A stretch of DNA of 29,880 bases from Phaeoceros laevis (lineage: Eukaryota; Anthocerotophyta; Anthocerotopsida; Notothyladales): assembly GCA_049999765.1 (NCBI GenBank), contig JBNGIQ010008517.1, positions 1 through 29,880 on the forward strand, written 5' to 3'. Below, one piece after another: positions 20,601 to 29,419 of the stretch. The notes below the pieces were generated by a model. It was not told the origin of the DNA and did not search any database. It was given only the letters and a program-made list of their open reading frames with translations. Position 1 is the first letter of the stretch; each line of letters begins with the position of its first letter. Position numbers and translations under genes: made by a program.

Positions 20601-20874
20601 AAAGGGATTTTCCGGTTGCCAACAAGCACTGTGGTTTGAAAAGCATCTTGCAGGTCCTATGCTGGAACTTGTATCAGTGTGGAAGGTTTTGGTGAAGCAA
20701 GAAATTTGCTCTGTGACGTTTCTGATTGGCGAGCTTATGGCCCCTTGGAGATGGGATCAGGCTATACAGGACTCCTGGCGTACAGGGAAATCATGGATTA
20801 AAACACCAAAGAATGGTCTTATTGGTGCACTGTTACGTATAATTCGTGGAAGCTCTGTTGTTGAAGATGGTTAA
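14685..20874 (+). CDS. CDAN1-like: Codanin-1 (CDAN1) homologue, about 15 exons
   Basis: Deduced exons: 14685-14828, 14926-15348, 15435-16095, 16265-16527, 16606-16801, 16943-17008, 17083-17545, 17594-17677, 17788-17977, 18068-18172, 18264-18488, 18584-18790, 18972-19160, 19275-19413, 19559-20874. All use GT-AG, phases agree throughout, and the sum gives 1556 codons plus stop (human codanin-1 is about 1230). Codanin-1 binds the histone H3-H4 chaperone ASF1 and limits its nuclear supply. Matching features: EFPAL, then RRRVTPTP at residues 190-197, like the ASF1-binding B-domain motif; MVPSLLGELQFLLQLL; GPFQAARDSRHNF; NREQCRDLFYSIIREA; LLTDNYPWFAEFFLEQVLQ; WFLEATDSHRLNTHL; FGSGFTQRVLALKAIAGLLG; LPWVVEFLRLS; RPPLRMLVDFLVDIV. 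Uncertain points: the exon 2 acceptor (14876 is a stronger AG but breaks the frame), a possible further in-frame intron 17247-17405, and the C-terminus. Some exons could also be missed where animal similarity is low. Confidence 0.82.
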
Positions 20875-21430
20875 GGAAGCTCTTAATTGCTTCCTGCGAA
20901 CACTGTCTGCTGCACCTCAACGAGCATATGCTGAACAGTAAGTACACGGAGAAGAAGAGCAAAACCTGCCTACGGCGGTTGGTTTGCATGCATTGTTGAC
21001 GGCATGATTCTGGACTTGAGTCCGACAAGACATTTTTGTCTGTGTCCATACTTCGTAGGGACGTTCTTTTGTACGTTCTCCTACCTCTTGTGGTGGCAAA
21101 CTTCTTGACCGCACCTAACTGAGTGACACCAGGGTTAGGACCGGGGCTTTGGCTGCGGTTTGGTTAAGCATCTTGTAACGGTGTGTGTGAACGTGTAGTT
21201 ACATTATCTGGTTAAGGAGCTAAACATCGGATAAACCTGTTCGAACCGGATAGCTGAATAATAACGGGTTGCCAGCTGGGCAAGCCGGAGCCTAACCCAG
21301 TCAGCTTCTCTTTCTTGGGGCATATCCGGGGTGGACTCTAGTGTACGTACTTCCAGCCACCTTCTCAAGGACATATATTGTAAAAAGATGAGCACTCTAT
21401 TCAATGATGACAGTGCATTCAATGATGACA
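20875..21430. other. 3' flank of codanin gene, no further gene recognised
   Basis: An alternative short reading (codons for EALNCFLRTLSAAPQRAYAE ending at 20942) directly follows the codanin stop in another frame and might be an alternative C-terminus, but I see no splice sites that reach it. The rest has no coding signal and probably grades into the LTR described next. Confidence 0.4.
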
Positions 21431-21783
21431 CTACTCTGCCGTCCCGTCGGACGCGATGGAACGGGGCGAATTTTTTTTCGTTTTTTCATCATTTGCCTTA
21501 GTATAAATTGCTATTTATCTATGCAGTGAGGCGAAACAGAGTTAGGGCACCTCGTGTCGTCGATTAGGGTTTAGATAATTAAAGTAACGATTGGCAACGG
21601 TCACGGTCGCATGAATGACGCGACCTCCACGAACGAGTGCGCCGGTTAACCGACTGCCGTGATGGTCTAGATTTAAGCGCAAGGCTTAAGTGTCCGAAGA
21701 GAGCGATCCTCACGGCATCTTTGCTAATCAACCTTTGGTAAATACAAGCGCAATTCCATGAATTGCTTCATGGTATCAGAGCA
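21430..21783 (+). mobile_element. LTR end with primer binding site of another copia-like element
   Basis: TGGTATCAGAGCA at 21771-21783 on the plus strand is an initiator Met-tRNA primer site. The preceding sequence ends in CA (GCTTCA, 21770), as an LTR must, and contains a TATA-like AGTATAAATT (about 21500) upstream of a plausible transcript start. The left LTR limit is not determined; 21430 is approximate. No gag or pol follows: about 180 bp of leader is succeeded by unrelated repeats, so the element is a fragment. Confidence 0.6.
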
Positions 21784-21960
21784 CACAAGATCCAATGGTA
21801 AATGTCTAGGTAGTCTGAATTTCCTGCTGCACGCAACCAGGCCTTACCTGGCATCTGTAGTGTTCAATCATGCAGCGATTCGCACATTTGTGAAGTCTGA
21901 GAGCCTGCAGAAACAAGCATGCAGATGCGCATCTGTAGCAACCCAGGGTGATGATGATGA

Positions 21961-22842
21961 TAATATTGGAAGAGGTTTACACGGTCCCATAGAGGGTCCC
22001 CCCTTTGCCCTTGCTTTGGGCACCCGGTTTAGCGTTTGGGTACAGTAGATTTTATTTCATGTAATCATATGCCGCCAATCTCCCAAGGGTAGAATTTATC
22101 CCCCTATCTATCGTAGCATACGAGGTTTTATTCCCATAAAGACTCATATATGAGCAACAACAGACTAAACGGGCACTACATACAAATAATCTTGCCTTTC
22201 AAGACTTGCGTCCTATCAGACACAACCAAAACCACCACAAACCTCAGGCTTAGCCACCTGACATGGTATAAAACTACCTCCACCGTTGCCAACGCCCGAC
22301 CCCTGAGATTACTCCACTCCAACACCTCGCAACCCGTAGCCGACGAGCCCTTCGGCACGGCAGACCTCTCATCCTGCCCTCAATCCTCAAGCTCGACCTA
22401 CACCTCTCGTATCGTACTACCGAGTCCACCCTTCTGCACAGTAGACGGCCTCTCGTCCTACTGGCGAGCCTCGAGTGCACCTGTCTCGTACCACCGGCAC
22501 AACTGCGCCTCCGTCTTGTGTCACCTGACAAATCTCAGGGTCTTCTGAGAGCACAAGGCTTTCCTCACGGCTGCACCTATCACGCCTTCAAGCCATACGA
22601 GGCTGTTTAGGGGACCTTCGGCTTTCCCCACGGTCGCACCTCCAGAACCTTCTAAAGCCACAAGTTGTTTAGGGGACCTTAGACTTTTCCCAAGGTCACC
22701 TGCTAAACCACACTGAAGTCCTAAACCTACACCAACATCCACCAGATCGCAGACGCCAACAATACTTGCCCGCATTTGGGTGCCCCAACATGGGCAAGGG
22801 GGGGACCTTAAATGGGATCGTCAACCTCCTCAAATATATATG
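21961..22842. mobile_element. ~880-bp segment bounded by ~60-bp imperfect inverted repeats
   Basis: The left end (21961-22026: TTGGAAGAGGTTTACACGGT, CCCAT, GGGTCCCCCCTTTGCCC, GGGCACCC) matches the reverse complement of the right end (22775-22842: GGGTGCCCC, GGGCAAGGGGGGGACC, ATGGGATCGTCAACCTCCTC) with some mismatches and small indels. The interior has no convincing coding frame but has tandem repeats at 22557-22709. This structure suggests a non-autonomous DNA transposon (MITE-like); no family is recognised and no target duplication was established. Confidence 0.55.
22557..22709 (+). repeat. 63-bp tandem repeat, about 2.4 copies
   Basis: Units start at 22557, 22620 and 22682. Each begins GGCTTTCC(T/C)CACGG or a close variant, and the first two end TGTTTAGGGGACCTT. 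Divergence between units is moderate. The repeat lies inside the segment bounded by inverted repeats. Confidence 0.7.
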
Positions 22843-23444
22843 CATACACACACACACAATAAGCTCCACCATAATAACATAAAGATCAACCATAATAACG
22901 GGCACTCCAGGCCCAGCATGCTAGCTACCTAACTACCACCAAGGTGTTGTGGCAATGGTCTACTTAGCTGCTATCACCAGGGTTTGGCTTACCACCTGGC
23001 TCAAACGTTTCTGGCTGCGAAGACACGAACACTCAACTTGCGTACTACTACAGAGCAGTACTGCCGCCAACGGGCATCTCTGCTGTGGATGGAACGAAAG
23101 TTCCTGACGACACGGACCTAGGAGACCTGAAGACTCCCACGCTGCTTCGTATAGCAAACGAGCAACGAAGTCTTGGGTGCTAGCTGCACGGTACGATAGA
23201 CGAGCCCATGCACCGAACAGGGTACAAGTGTGGCAGCACCAGGGGGATGGAATGCTCCAGCTCCCACTCCTGGAAAGGCTAGGCACAACAATGGACAATG
23301 GATTAAGAGAGAAGGAAAAACATATAGTGTGAGGGTGGACCACCTCACTCTAGGCTAGGAAATCTACACCCCATTGGTCAGCAAAATCCCCCTGAACCCT
23401 ATTGGTCCACCTCACTCTACCCTATCCTATCTCTCTTAGATAGG
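22843..23444. other. Non-coding stretch between repeats
   Basis: A short CA microsatellite lies near 22847-22858. Minus-strand open frames (22960-23343) have no recognisable motif. A direct near-repeat CCCATTGGTCAGC / CCTATTGGTCCACC occurs at about 23371-23413. This may be the untranslated or LTR part of another decayed element. Confidence 0.35.
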
Positions 23445-24470
23445 GCGGGCTTCCTCTTTGCTGTAAATGCGTGTGTAGATGGAGATTTTTAACTGTCAGC
23501 AATAAGCTACCTAGCCCTGTGGATGCTGCTAATATCAAATCATCAACATACATGAGGAGAAGGAGGTAAGCATCCTTTCTCCTTAACACATAGAGGTTTG
23601 AATCAGCTGTCCCCTTTGTGAAACCGCATTTAAGTAAAAACATGTCGATGCGTGTGTGCCAAGCCCTAGGGCTTTGTTTAAGCCCATATATGATCTTGTG
23701 CAGCTTACAGACCAGGTTCTCCTTCCCATGTTGGATATAGCCCTCAGGCTGGGCCATATAAATTTCCTCCTCAAGTGTCCTATGGAGAAAAGCTGTCTTC
23801 ACGTCCATTTGGTCAAGATCCAGGTCACTGTGTGCTGCAAGGGCCATCACTAGACGCAAGGTTGGAAACTTGACAACCGGCCCAAAGGTCTTGAAAGTCT
23901 TCTCCATAACTCTGAGAGAAACCTCGCACAACAAGTCTTGCTTTGTATCTAGCAATGGTACCGTCTGCGTTGAACTTGGTTTTAAACACCCATTTGTTTG
24001 AGATGGCTTTTCGTCCAGGTGGAAGCTTCTGCAGCGACCAGGTGCCGTTCTCCATCAAGGAGTCATACTCCTCTTGCACAGATTTGCTTGCCATCAGGTC
24101 CAGTGTAAGCTTCTCTCATGGTGGCAGGATCTGGTGGCGTTGTCATGACCACAGCAAGTGCCTGTGCCTCCTCTCATGTGAAGCTGGATGTTGGCACCCC
24201 TTGCAAAGCTATCAGCAATGCTGACACATCATCATCCTCCTTGGAAGTATCCCCCATTGGCTCCTCACTGTCTTCAAGTGCAGGTGGGATAGTTGTTGTC
24301 GCATTGCCAGTGTTCCAATCTGTGCGACTTGTCCACTGTCCAGGAACAAAATATGCAGGTGCAGTTTTGGTATGTGTAGGTCGAATTGATGCAGGGGGAG
24401 CAACAGATTGGGCTGTTGGAAGCATTAATTCCAGTGTCCAATACGTCACTTTCATGCATTTCCTCAACAT
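23445..24470 (-). pseudogene. Reverse transcriptase fragment of element B
   Basis: The N-terminal spacer (APAYFVPGQWTSRTDWNTG, about 24390) is followed in another frame by the RT start (SKSVQEEYDSLMENGTWSL, KWVFKTKFNADGTIARYKAR) and, after another frameshift near 23910, by FGPVVKFPTLRLVMALAA, the catalytic MDVKTAFLH, GYIQHGKENLVCKLHKIIYG and LMYVDDLILAAST. Both YVDD aspartates and the first Asp are present. The RT homology stops just after YVDD (about 23515), and RNase H is absent. Two or more frameshifts make it inactive. Confidence 0.82.
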
Positions 24471-24540
24471 GCATATCTTCTAGCGCATCATCAACTAACA
24501 CTTCGGCTGCAAATAAGTCTTCTACAACCTCTACACCTTC

Positions 24541-25875
24541 CTAACTTTCCTGGGATGCATCCATGTGCTCAACGTTCACTAATCCTTCCTCCTCTTCACA
24601 GGAAATGTCCAAAAGCTCCAACAACTGAGGAATGCTATGTGATGACAAATCAAACGTAGCCAACTCTCCAGGTACGTCATCACCAGCTTCAGATTGTTGA
24701 ACAGGGGGCGTCTGCACCCCTAACAAGGATGGCTCATCAAAGATAACGGTCCTTGCATGCTGGTCAAATAATTTATACGCCTTCACTCCATCCGTGTACC
24801 CAATAAAGACCATTTTGACTGCTCGGTCAGACAGTTTCATGTGCACGCGACGCTCCTTTGGAACATGAGCATAGGCAGGAGAGACAAACACTTGCAGGTG
24901 CTGCACTGTGGGCTTCCTGCCACACCAGAGCTCACAGGGAGTCTTGCCACCTGAAGACTTGCCAGGCAGTCGGTTATACAGGTAATTAGCTGTAGAGATG
25001 GCTTCCGCCCAATACGCTAGAGATAAACCTGCCTGCTTGATCATACTCCGTGCTACATTTTGTGCAGAACGATTGCATCTCTCAGCAACACTGTTCTGCG
25101 AAGAGCTGTATGGAACTGTGAACTGACAAGCTATGCCTAGATTCTTGCAGTAAGCATTAAACTCGCTGGAGTCAAACTCTCCTCCATTATCAGTTCGCAA
25201 GCATCGCAGCTGTTTGCTAGTTTGCCTCTCCACCAAGGTTTTATACTCCTTAAAACATTCGAAAGCTTCAGTTTTATGCTTAAGGATGTATACTTGTGAA
25301 TATCGGCTGTAGTCATCAATGAAGGTCAGAACATAAAGACCACCGCCAAATGAAGGAGCAGAAACTGGTCCACACAGGTCTGCATGCACAAGGTGGAGTA
25401 TATCTGTAGCCCTGGTGCCCCCACCTTTGGGATATGCTGCCCTCGGCAGTTTGCCATAGACGCAGGCCTCACAGAATGGTAAGGGACTTAGGTTAGAAGG
25501 AATGCCATCCGCATAGAGATCCTGCTTCCCCATGTCTTTAATTTTTCTTGGATTCGGGTGGCTAAGGCGCATATGCCAAATCTTAGTAACTTCTGAATCA
25601 GTGACATGGGAGCTGACCCCGGCAACTTGTGCAAATGGAGCAGGGAGGCTTGTGACATTTAACATGAACAGATCATGGACTAGCTTCCCCAAAGCGACTG
25701 TCTTGCCCGACTCCTTGATCATACACATAGATCTTCGAAAGACAACTTCGAAGCTATGATTCTGTGTCAACTGAGAAACTGACAGTAGATTCTTAGTAAT
25801 TGTAGATACGTGCAAGACATTCAAGAGAGCTAGTGTGCATCTATTCTACAAACTTAAGTGCACTGTGCCCACTCC
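24541..25875 (-). pseudogene. Integrase of element B (core frame intact)
   Basis: The open frame 25824-24541 covers the pre-integrase zinc region (IWHMRLSHPNPRKIKDMGKQ, FCEACVYGKLPRA) and the DDE core: VHADLCG, RTDNGGEFDS and SVAERCNRS carry the three acidic residues. IGYTDGVKAYKLF and an acidic tail follow. The sequence upstream of 25824 continues the homology (GVGTVHL...) to about 25875 with one stop, where mitochondrial DNA begins. Because the catalytic triad survives, this is the least damaged part of the element, but its N-terminal link to protease is broken and it cannot be expressed as a normal polyprotein. Confidence 0.85.
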
Positions 25876-25879
25876 CTTG

Positions 25880-26428
25880 ATTACTCTCTATTCGTTTACG
25901 GGAGGTGGAACACTTCTTAGTTTAGGCTTAGGAATGATTGTATATACCATGATTGTATGGTGGCGTGACGTCATATGTGAATTCACTTACGAAGGACATT
26001 ATACATTTATGGTCCAATTAGGACTTTGTTATGGCATGGTTTTGTTTATTGTGTTTGAAGTCATGTTTTTTTTAGCTTTCTTTCGTTCTCTTCTCTCCAT
26101 CTCTATCATGATGCAATTACTTTGTCGTGGCATACTTTGCTAATCCCAGTTACGCTTGTCTGGCAAAGCGGAGATGGAGAGAAGAGAACAAAAGCGCGGC
26201 GGCGGAAAGCAGCCGCCCGAAAAGCTGGCCGAAGGCCTACGGCCTTTGACCAAAGCGCAACAAAGAAACGAATATAAAAACACGCCGGCCGCCGGCTTGT
26301 TCCCGCAGCGCTCGGGGCTTACGAGTCTTTCGGCTTTCGTCGTGAGCTCGCTATCGTCACCTAACAAGACGTTTTGCCGGCCGGTGCTGTGTGCAGCATA
26401 GTCTGTGAACACGGACCACGGACCTATC
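25880..26428 (+). pseudogene. cox3: Nuclear insertion of mitochondrial DNA with cox3 fragment
   Basis: Plus-strand frame about 25880-26085 reads [41 protein letters not shown], then [13 protein letters not shown]. This is cytochrome c oxidase subunit III of plant mitochondria (a transmembrane subunit of respiratory complex IV), about 70 of some 265 residues. Several conserved Arg, Ser and His positions read Cys, Phe and Tyr, so it is decayed. It is followed to about 26428 by GC-rich sequence (GGCCGAAGGCCTACGGCC, GCCGGCCGCCGGC) unlike its surroundings and plausibly also mitochondrial. The block sits inside copia B, opposite in orientation, between protease and integrase. No start, targeting sequence or full domain exists, so it is not a functional transferred gene. 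Confidence 0.82.
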
Positions 26429-26429
26429 G

Positions 26430-27127
26430 TGGCAAATGTGTGTTGTGGCACCCGAGTCGATATACCAAAAGGACTGATGTGATTCAGTAGTGGTTAAGCA
26501 TACAGTAAGTGCATGAAATGAGACTCGTGGTTTTGACACAGCATCTTTGGATTCGGAACTCTTGGTGGACTGCACAAGCAAATCAGAAGGAGAGGAGGAC
26601 TTGTCCTTCTTAGCCACTGTGTTGGCTTCAGGTGCTGGTACCCTCCTTGGCTCATTATTCTTCTTTTTCCGGCAGTCATGCTCCCAATGATTGGGCAGGC
26701 CACACCAGTTGCAGTTCCCGGGTCTCTTCTTACTGGAGGAAGCATCACCAGGTGAGACACCTCTCCCTTTGCTAGGATATGGCTTGTTGAACGGCTTTCT
26801 TAGCCCCTTTGGCCGTGCAGATGCATAGAGGGCCTGCCCCCTAGTACTTTTTGAGGCAACCTCCTCTTGCATCAACGCTCCTACGAGCTCGTTGACATTC
26901 AAGGTTTGAAAGTCTTCCTCCTGTCGTCCCGTCAACAATGCTAGCTGTTGTACAAGTCTTAACACCGCATTTTGACTTGTGACAAAGTTTGAATAGCTAG
27001 GAGGAAGAACAGCTAGTAGTCTCATGCATGCATCCTGCTCACCTATAGGCTTGCCAGTTTGTTCAAGGCGAAGACGTGCTGTCCTGAACATTGAAATAAA
27101 CTGGTCTATTGGCTGAGCCTCCTGCAT
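26430..27127 (-). pseudogene. gag and protease start of element B
   Basis: The frame begins abruptly at QEAQPIDQFISMF (27124) without the N-terminal gag half, continues with PPSYSNFVTSQNAVLRL, and has the nucleocapsid CCHC knuckle CNWCGLPNHWEHDC (about 26700). It ends with FWYIDSGATTHICHDR, the aspartic protease active-site region (Asp-Ser-Gly), at about 26430. There the mitochondrial insertion interrupts the protein. The right end is a fusion with an inverted copia fragment at 27130. Confidence 0.82.
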
Positions 27128-27129
27128 TT

Positions 27130-27402
27130 ACAGATTGTGGAACTGTGGTGACCTACTTGTTGTTTTAATAACACTGGAGATGTTTTTTTTGTTGTTTTGT
27201 TTGAATAAACGATTAAAATTTTGCAATAATGACTGATTTGCTATTAGTTAATTAATTATCTAATTGGTTAATTAATGGTGGTTAGTGAGTGGCTAATCTG
27301 TGGGCATGCGGAGATGGTTTTGAGATATGTTGGCATGTGGAAATGATGGCGGAACATGCTGGGGTCCGAGGTCGTAGCTGGAAACGGACCGGGGATGTGT
27401 CG
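27130..27402 (+). mobile_element. 3' fragment of a copia element, inverted relative to element B
   Basis: It starts within the last codons of pol (GTVVTYLLF-stop in the plus strand) and continues through the 3' non-coding region. It is a close copy of 548-830 in the opposite orientation. It is joined directly to the broken gag of element B, so two elements in opposite orientation have been fused with loss of the sequence between them. Its rightward limit is uncertain and may extend past 28000. Confidence 0.75.
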
Positions 27403-28480
27403 TAGGTCATGGCCGCATGCCAGGACATGTCGTTTCACATGGCAACAGATGGTTCCTATGCAAGGTCTGATCTATGGAGGTTTTAACACATAGTAGATGA
27501 TGGTATGATATGGTACGCATGTCAAGGGTATCGTATGGCATGGGTTTGGATGTGCTACGTGGCGTAGCGCATGTGGCCATGGTACAACAGCATGTGGGGA
27601 CATGTCAAGACGTGTGCGCAACATATGGCTACGGTACGGCAACATGTAGAGAGTATGGCCATGGTATGGTGAGCATGTAGCATGGCGGAGGATGCCCATC
27701 CACATGTGCTGAGAATTTGTGGATGTGAAACCCCATGCAAGGGCTTATTAAGGTTTTATTTTTAAAGTTAAAGGGGGTGGCTGCCACGTGGCCAAACCCC
27801 CTACATGTAGCCATGGCACAAGGGTTTCATTTCTCAAACCCTCTTTGTGTTTTATCCATGAGGGTGTGCATGTTAATTGTTGTCATTTTATTTTGAGTCT
27901 GTGCTTGGGTGTGAGCGGATCTGGCAGCGGTACAGAAGTTCAGGCGCGGTGTGTGGCTGTGAGGTGAGCAGGCCTTAAGCTTGGCTATGGCACGGCGTAT
28001 GGCGGGACGGTAGAGCAAGGTGGTGTGTGGACTGCGGCGCGGCGCGGCCGGACAACAATAGGGCGTGAGAGCCGCAGGCATACAGGCAATGTGGAGCCAC
28101 TTTGTTTATTGTTGATGCCCAAGGTAGGCAGGGGCAAGCCATGGTGGCAGGTTGGCCATGCTCTTAATTAGTTCTTCCACGGTCGCTAGCATGAGCACGG
28201 TGTACGTTGAGGGGATGTAGGTATGGCACTTGTGACAGCCAGCAGGGACCGGTCGGACAGCTAGGAGCGCAAGACTATGGGGGTTCCAACATTTTTTAAT
28301 CTGGCTAGGTGCTAAGGACTAGGTCGTGGGCCACAAGGAGGGCAGGCCATACTCCAAGCCAGCCAGGGTGATGATGGCGCAACCCAAGGGCTGTATTTTT
28401 TAGTAAACGATTGTGGCTGCAAAGTAGGCGCATCAACGAGATAGGGAGAAGATTCCATTCTTCCCCCATCTCAAACCTTG
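27403..28480. other. Non-coding, probable retroelement-derived sequence
   Basis: No coding frame is recognised. 27480-27700 is rich in scattered CATG, ATGG and GTATGG words but has no clear unit. TTATTAAGGTTTTATTTTTAAAG (27746-27768) and TCATTTCTCAAACCCTC look like LTR or leader sequence, and TTCCAACA at 28285-28292 could be an LTR terminus. No matching start or primer site was found. Confidence 0.35.
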
Positions 28481-28489
28481 ACCCCCTGC

Positions 28490-29130
28490 GAATCCACACG
28501 GTTTCTGTACGGTGACAACCGCTGCAGTAGGCAATACGGCACACATGTTGAACTTGTATGCAATCCNNNNNNNNNNNNNNNNNNNNNNNNNNNNNNNNNN
28601 NNNNNNNNNNNNNNNNNNNNNNNNNNNNNNNNNNNNNNNNNNNNNNNNNNNNNNNNNNNNNNNNNNGTTTAGACGAAGAAAACATCATGTTTTTTATTCC
28701 TCACAAATTCCGCGTGGTTTGCATCTCCAAGGTGGACACTATGGATTTTGTATGGATTCCATATGGATTATATGCCTTTACAATTGTGGCAGTAGGCAAT
28801 ATGGAATACATACGGAATACGTGTGTTTACAATTGTCGCAGTAGGCAATATTGAAGACACATGGATTCCGTATGGATATTCCATGTTTTTTACCTGCATT
28901 GTATGTAGTATGGATTCTATATTGATACTATATGTATTTTAGCTGTATTGCATACAACATGGATTCCCTACGGATGTTGTATGATTTTTACCGGCACTTA
29001 CCGGCACGGTAGATAGTATGGATTGTGTATGGATATTGCATGATTTTTAACAGCAGGGTGACAATATGGATTCTGTATTGATATTGCATGTATTGAGTTG
29101 TGCGGCATGCAACATGGATGCCACATAGAC
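28490..29130 (+). repeat. Degenerate minisatellite, units of 48-49 and 59-60 bp
   Basis: Units beginning ATGGATTC or a variant start at 28741, 28801, 28861, 28910, 28959, 29018, 29066 and 29114. Spacings are 60, 60, 49, 49, 59, 48 and 48. A typical unit reads ATGGATTCTGTATGGATATT, then GCATG, a T-rich run and an end such as GTAGGCAAT or GCATACAAC. The same pattern occurs left of the gap (28491-28566), so the gap lies inside the array. Confidence 0.75.
28567..28666. other. Assembly gap (100 N)
   Basis: A run of exactly 100 N, a usual placeholder for a gap of unknown size, lies within the minisatellite. Collapse of the tandem array is the likely cause. Confidence 1.
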
Positions 29131-29419
29131 TCTACATGGATTTGACATGGTAATGATCAGCCTTGATTAGGCATCTATCCAGCCCCTGCGGGCCTTCCTA
29201 CAATTTAGCGTACAAGCGCGGGCAATTTCATGGTACCGTCAATTTTATTTATTAACAAATTATTATCAACTTACGGATGGCACCTAGGGTTTCAAGTTCT
29301 GCAAATTAGCAAATGTTTACAGTTAACTCCCTCACACAAAACACATCAGCTAACTTCCAAATGAGTGTGCATAAACCTCGTCTTCCCGCAGGCCCTGCCC
29401 TCCTACATACCTGGGCATG
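29131..29419. other. Short intergenic spacer
   Basis: An AT-rich stretch (29240-29275) with no coding signal separates the minisatellite from the PPR remnant. Confidence 0.5.

Larger units (their letters stand above)
23445..27127 (-). mobile_element. Ty1/copia retrotransposon B, truncated at both ends and split by mitochondrial DNA
   Basis: Minus-strand order from 27127 leftwards: gag with CCHC knuckle, start of the aspartic protease, interruption (about 26428-25880), pre-integrase domain, DDE integrase, and RT up to just after YVDD. The gag lacks its N-terminal half and RNase H is missing. No LTR is identified. It is related to element A, but gag and integrase differ at many residues, so it is a different family of the same lineage. 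B still has a protease start, a full integrase and RT, all of which show what A has lost. Confidence 0.85.

Noticed and set aside
21230-21260. GTTCGAACCGGAT, resembling a tRNA T-arm
   Set aside because: No matching acceptor stem, D-arm or anticodon arm at proper spacing.
27480-27720. CATG/ATGG-rich region suspected to be a tandem array
   Set aside because: Words recur irregularly; no constant unit could be aligned.
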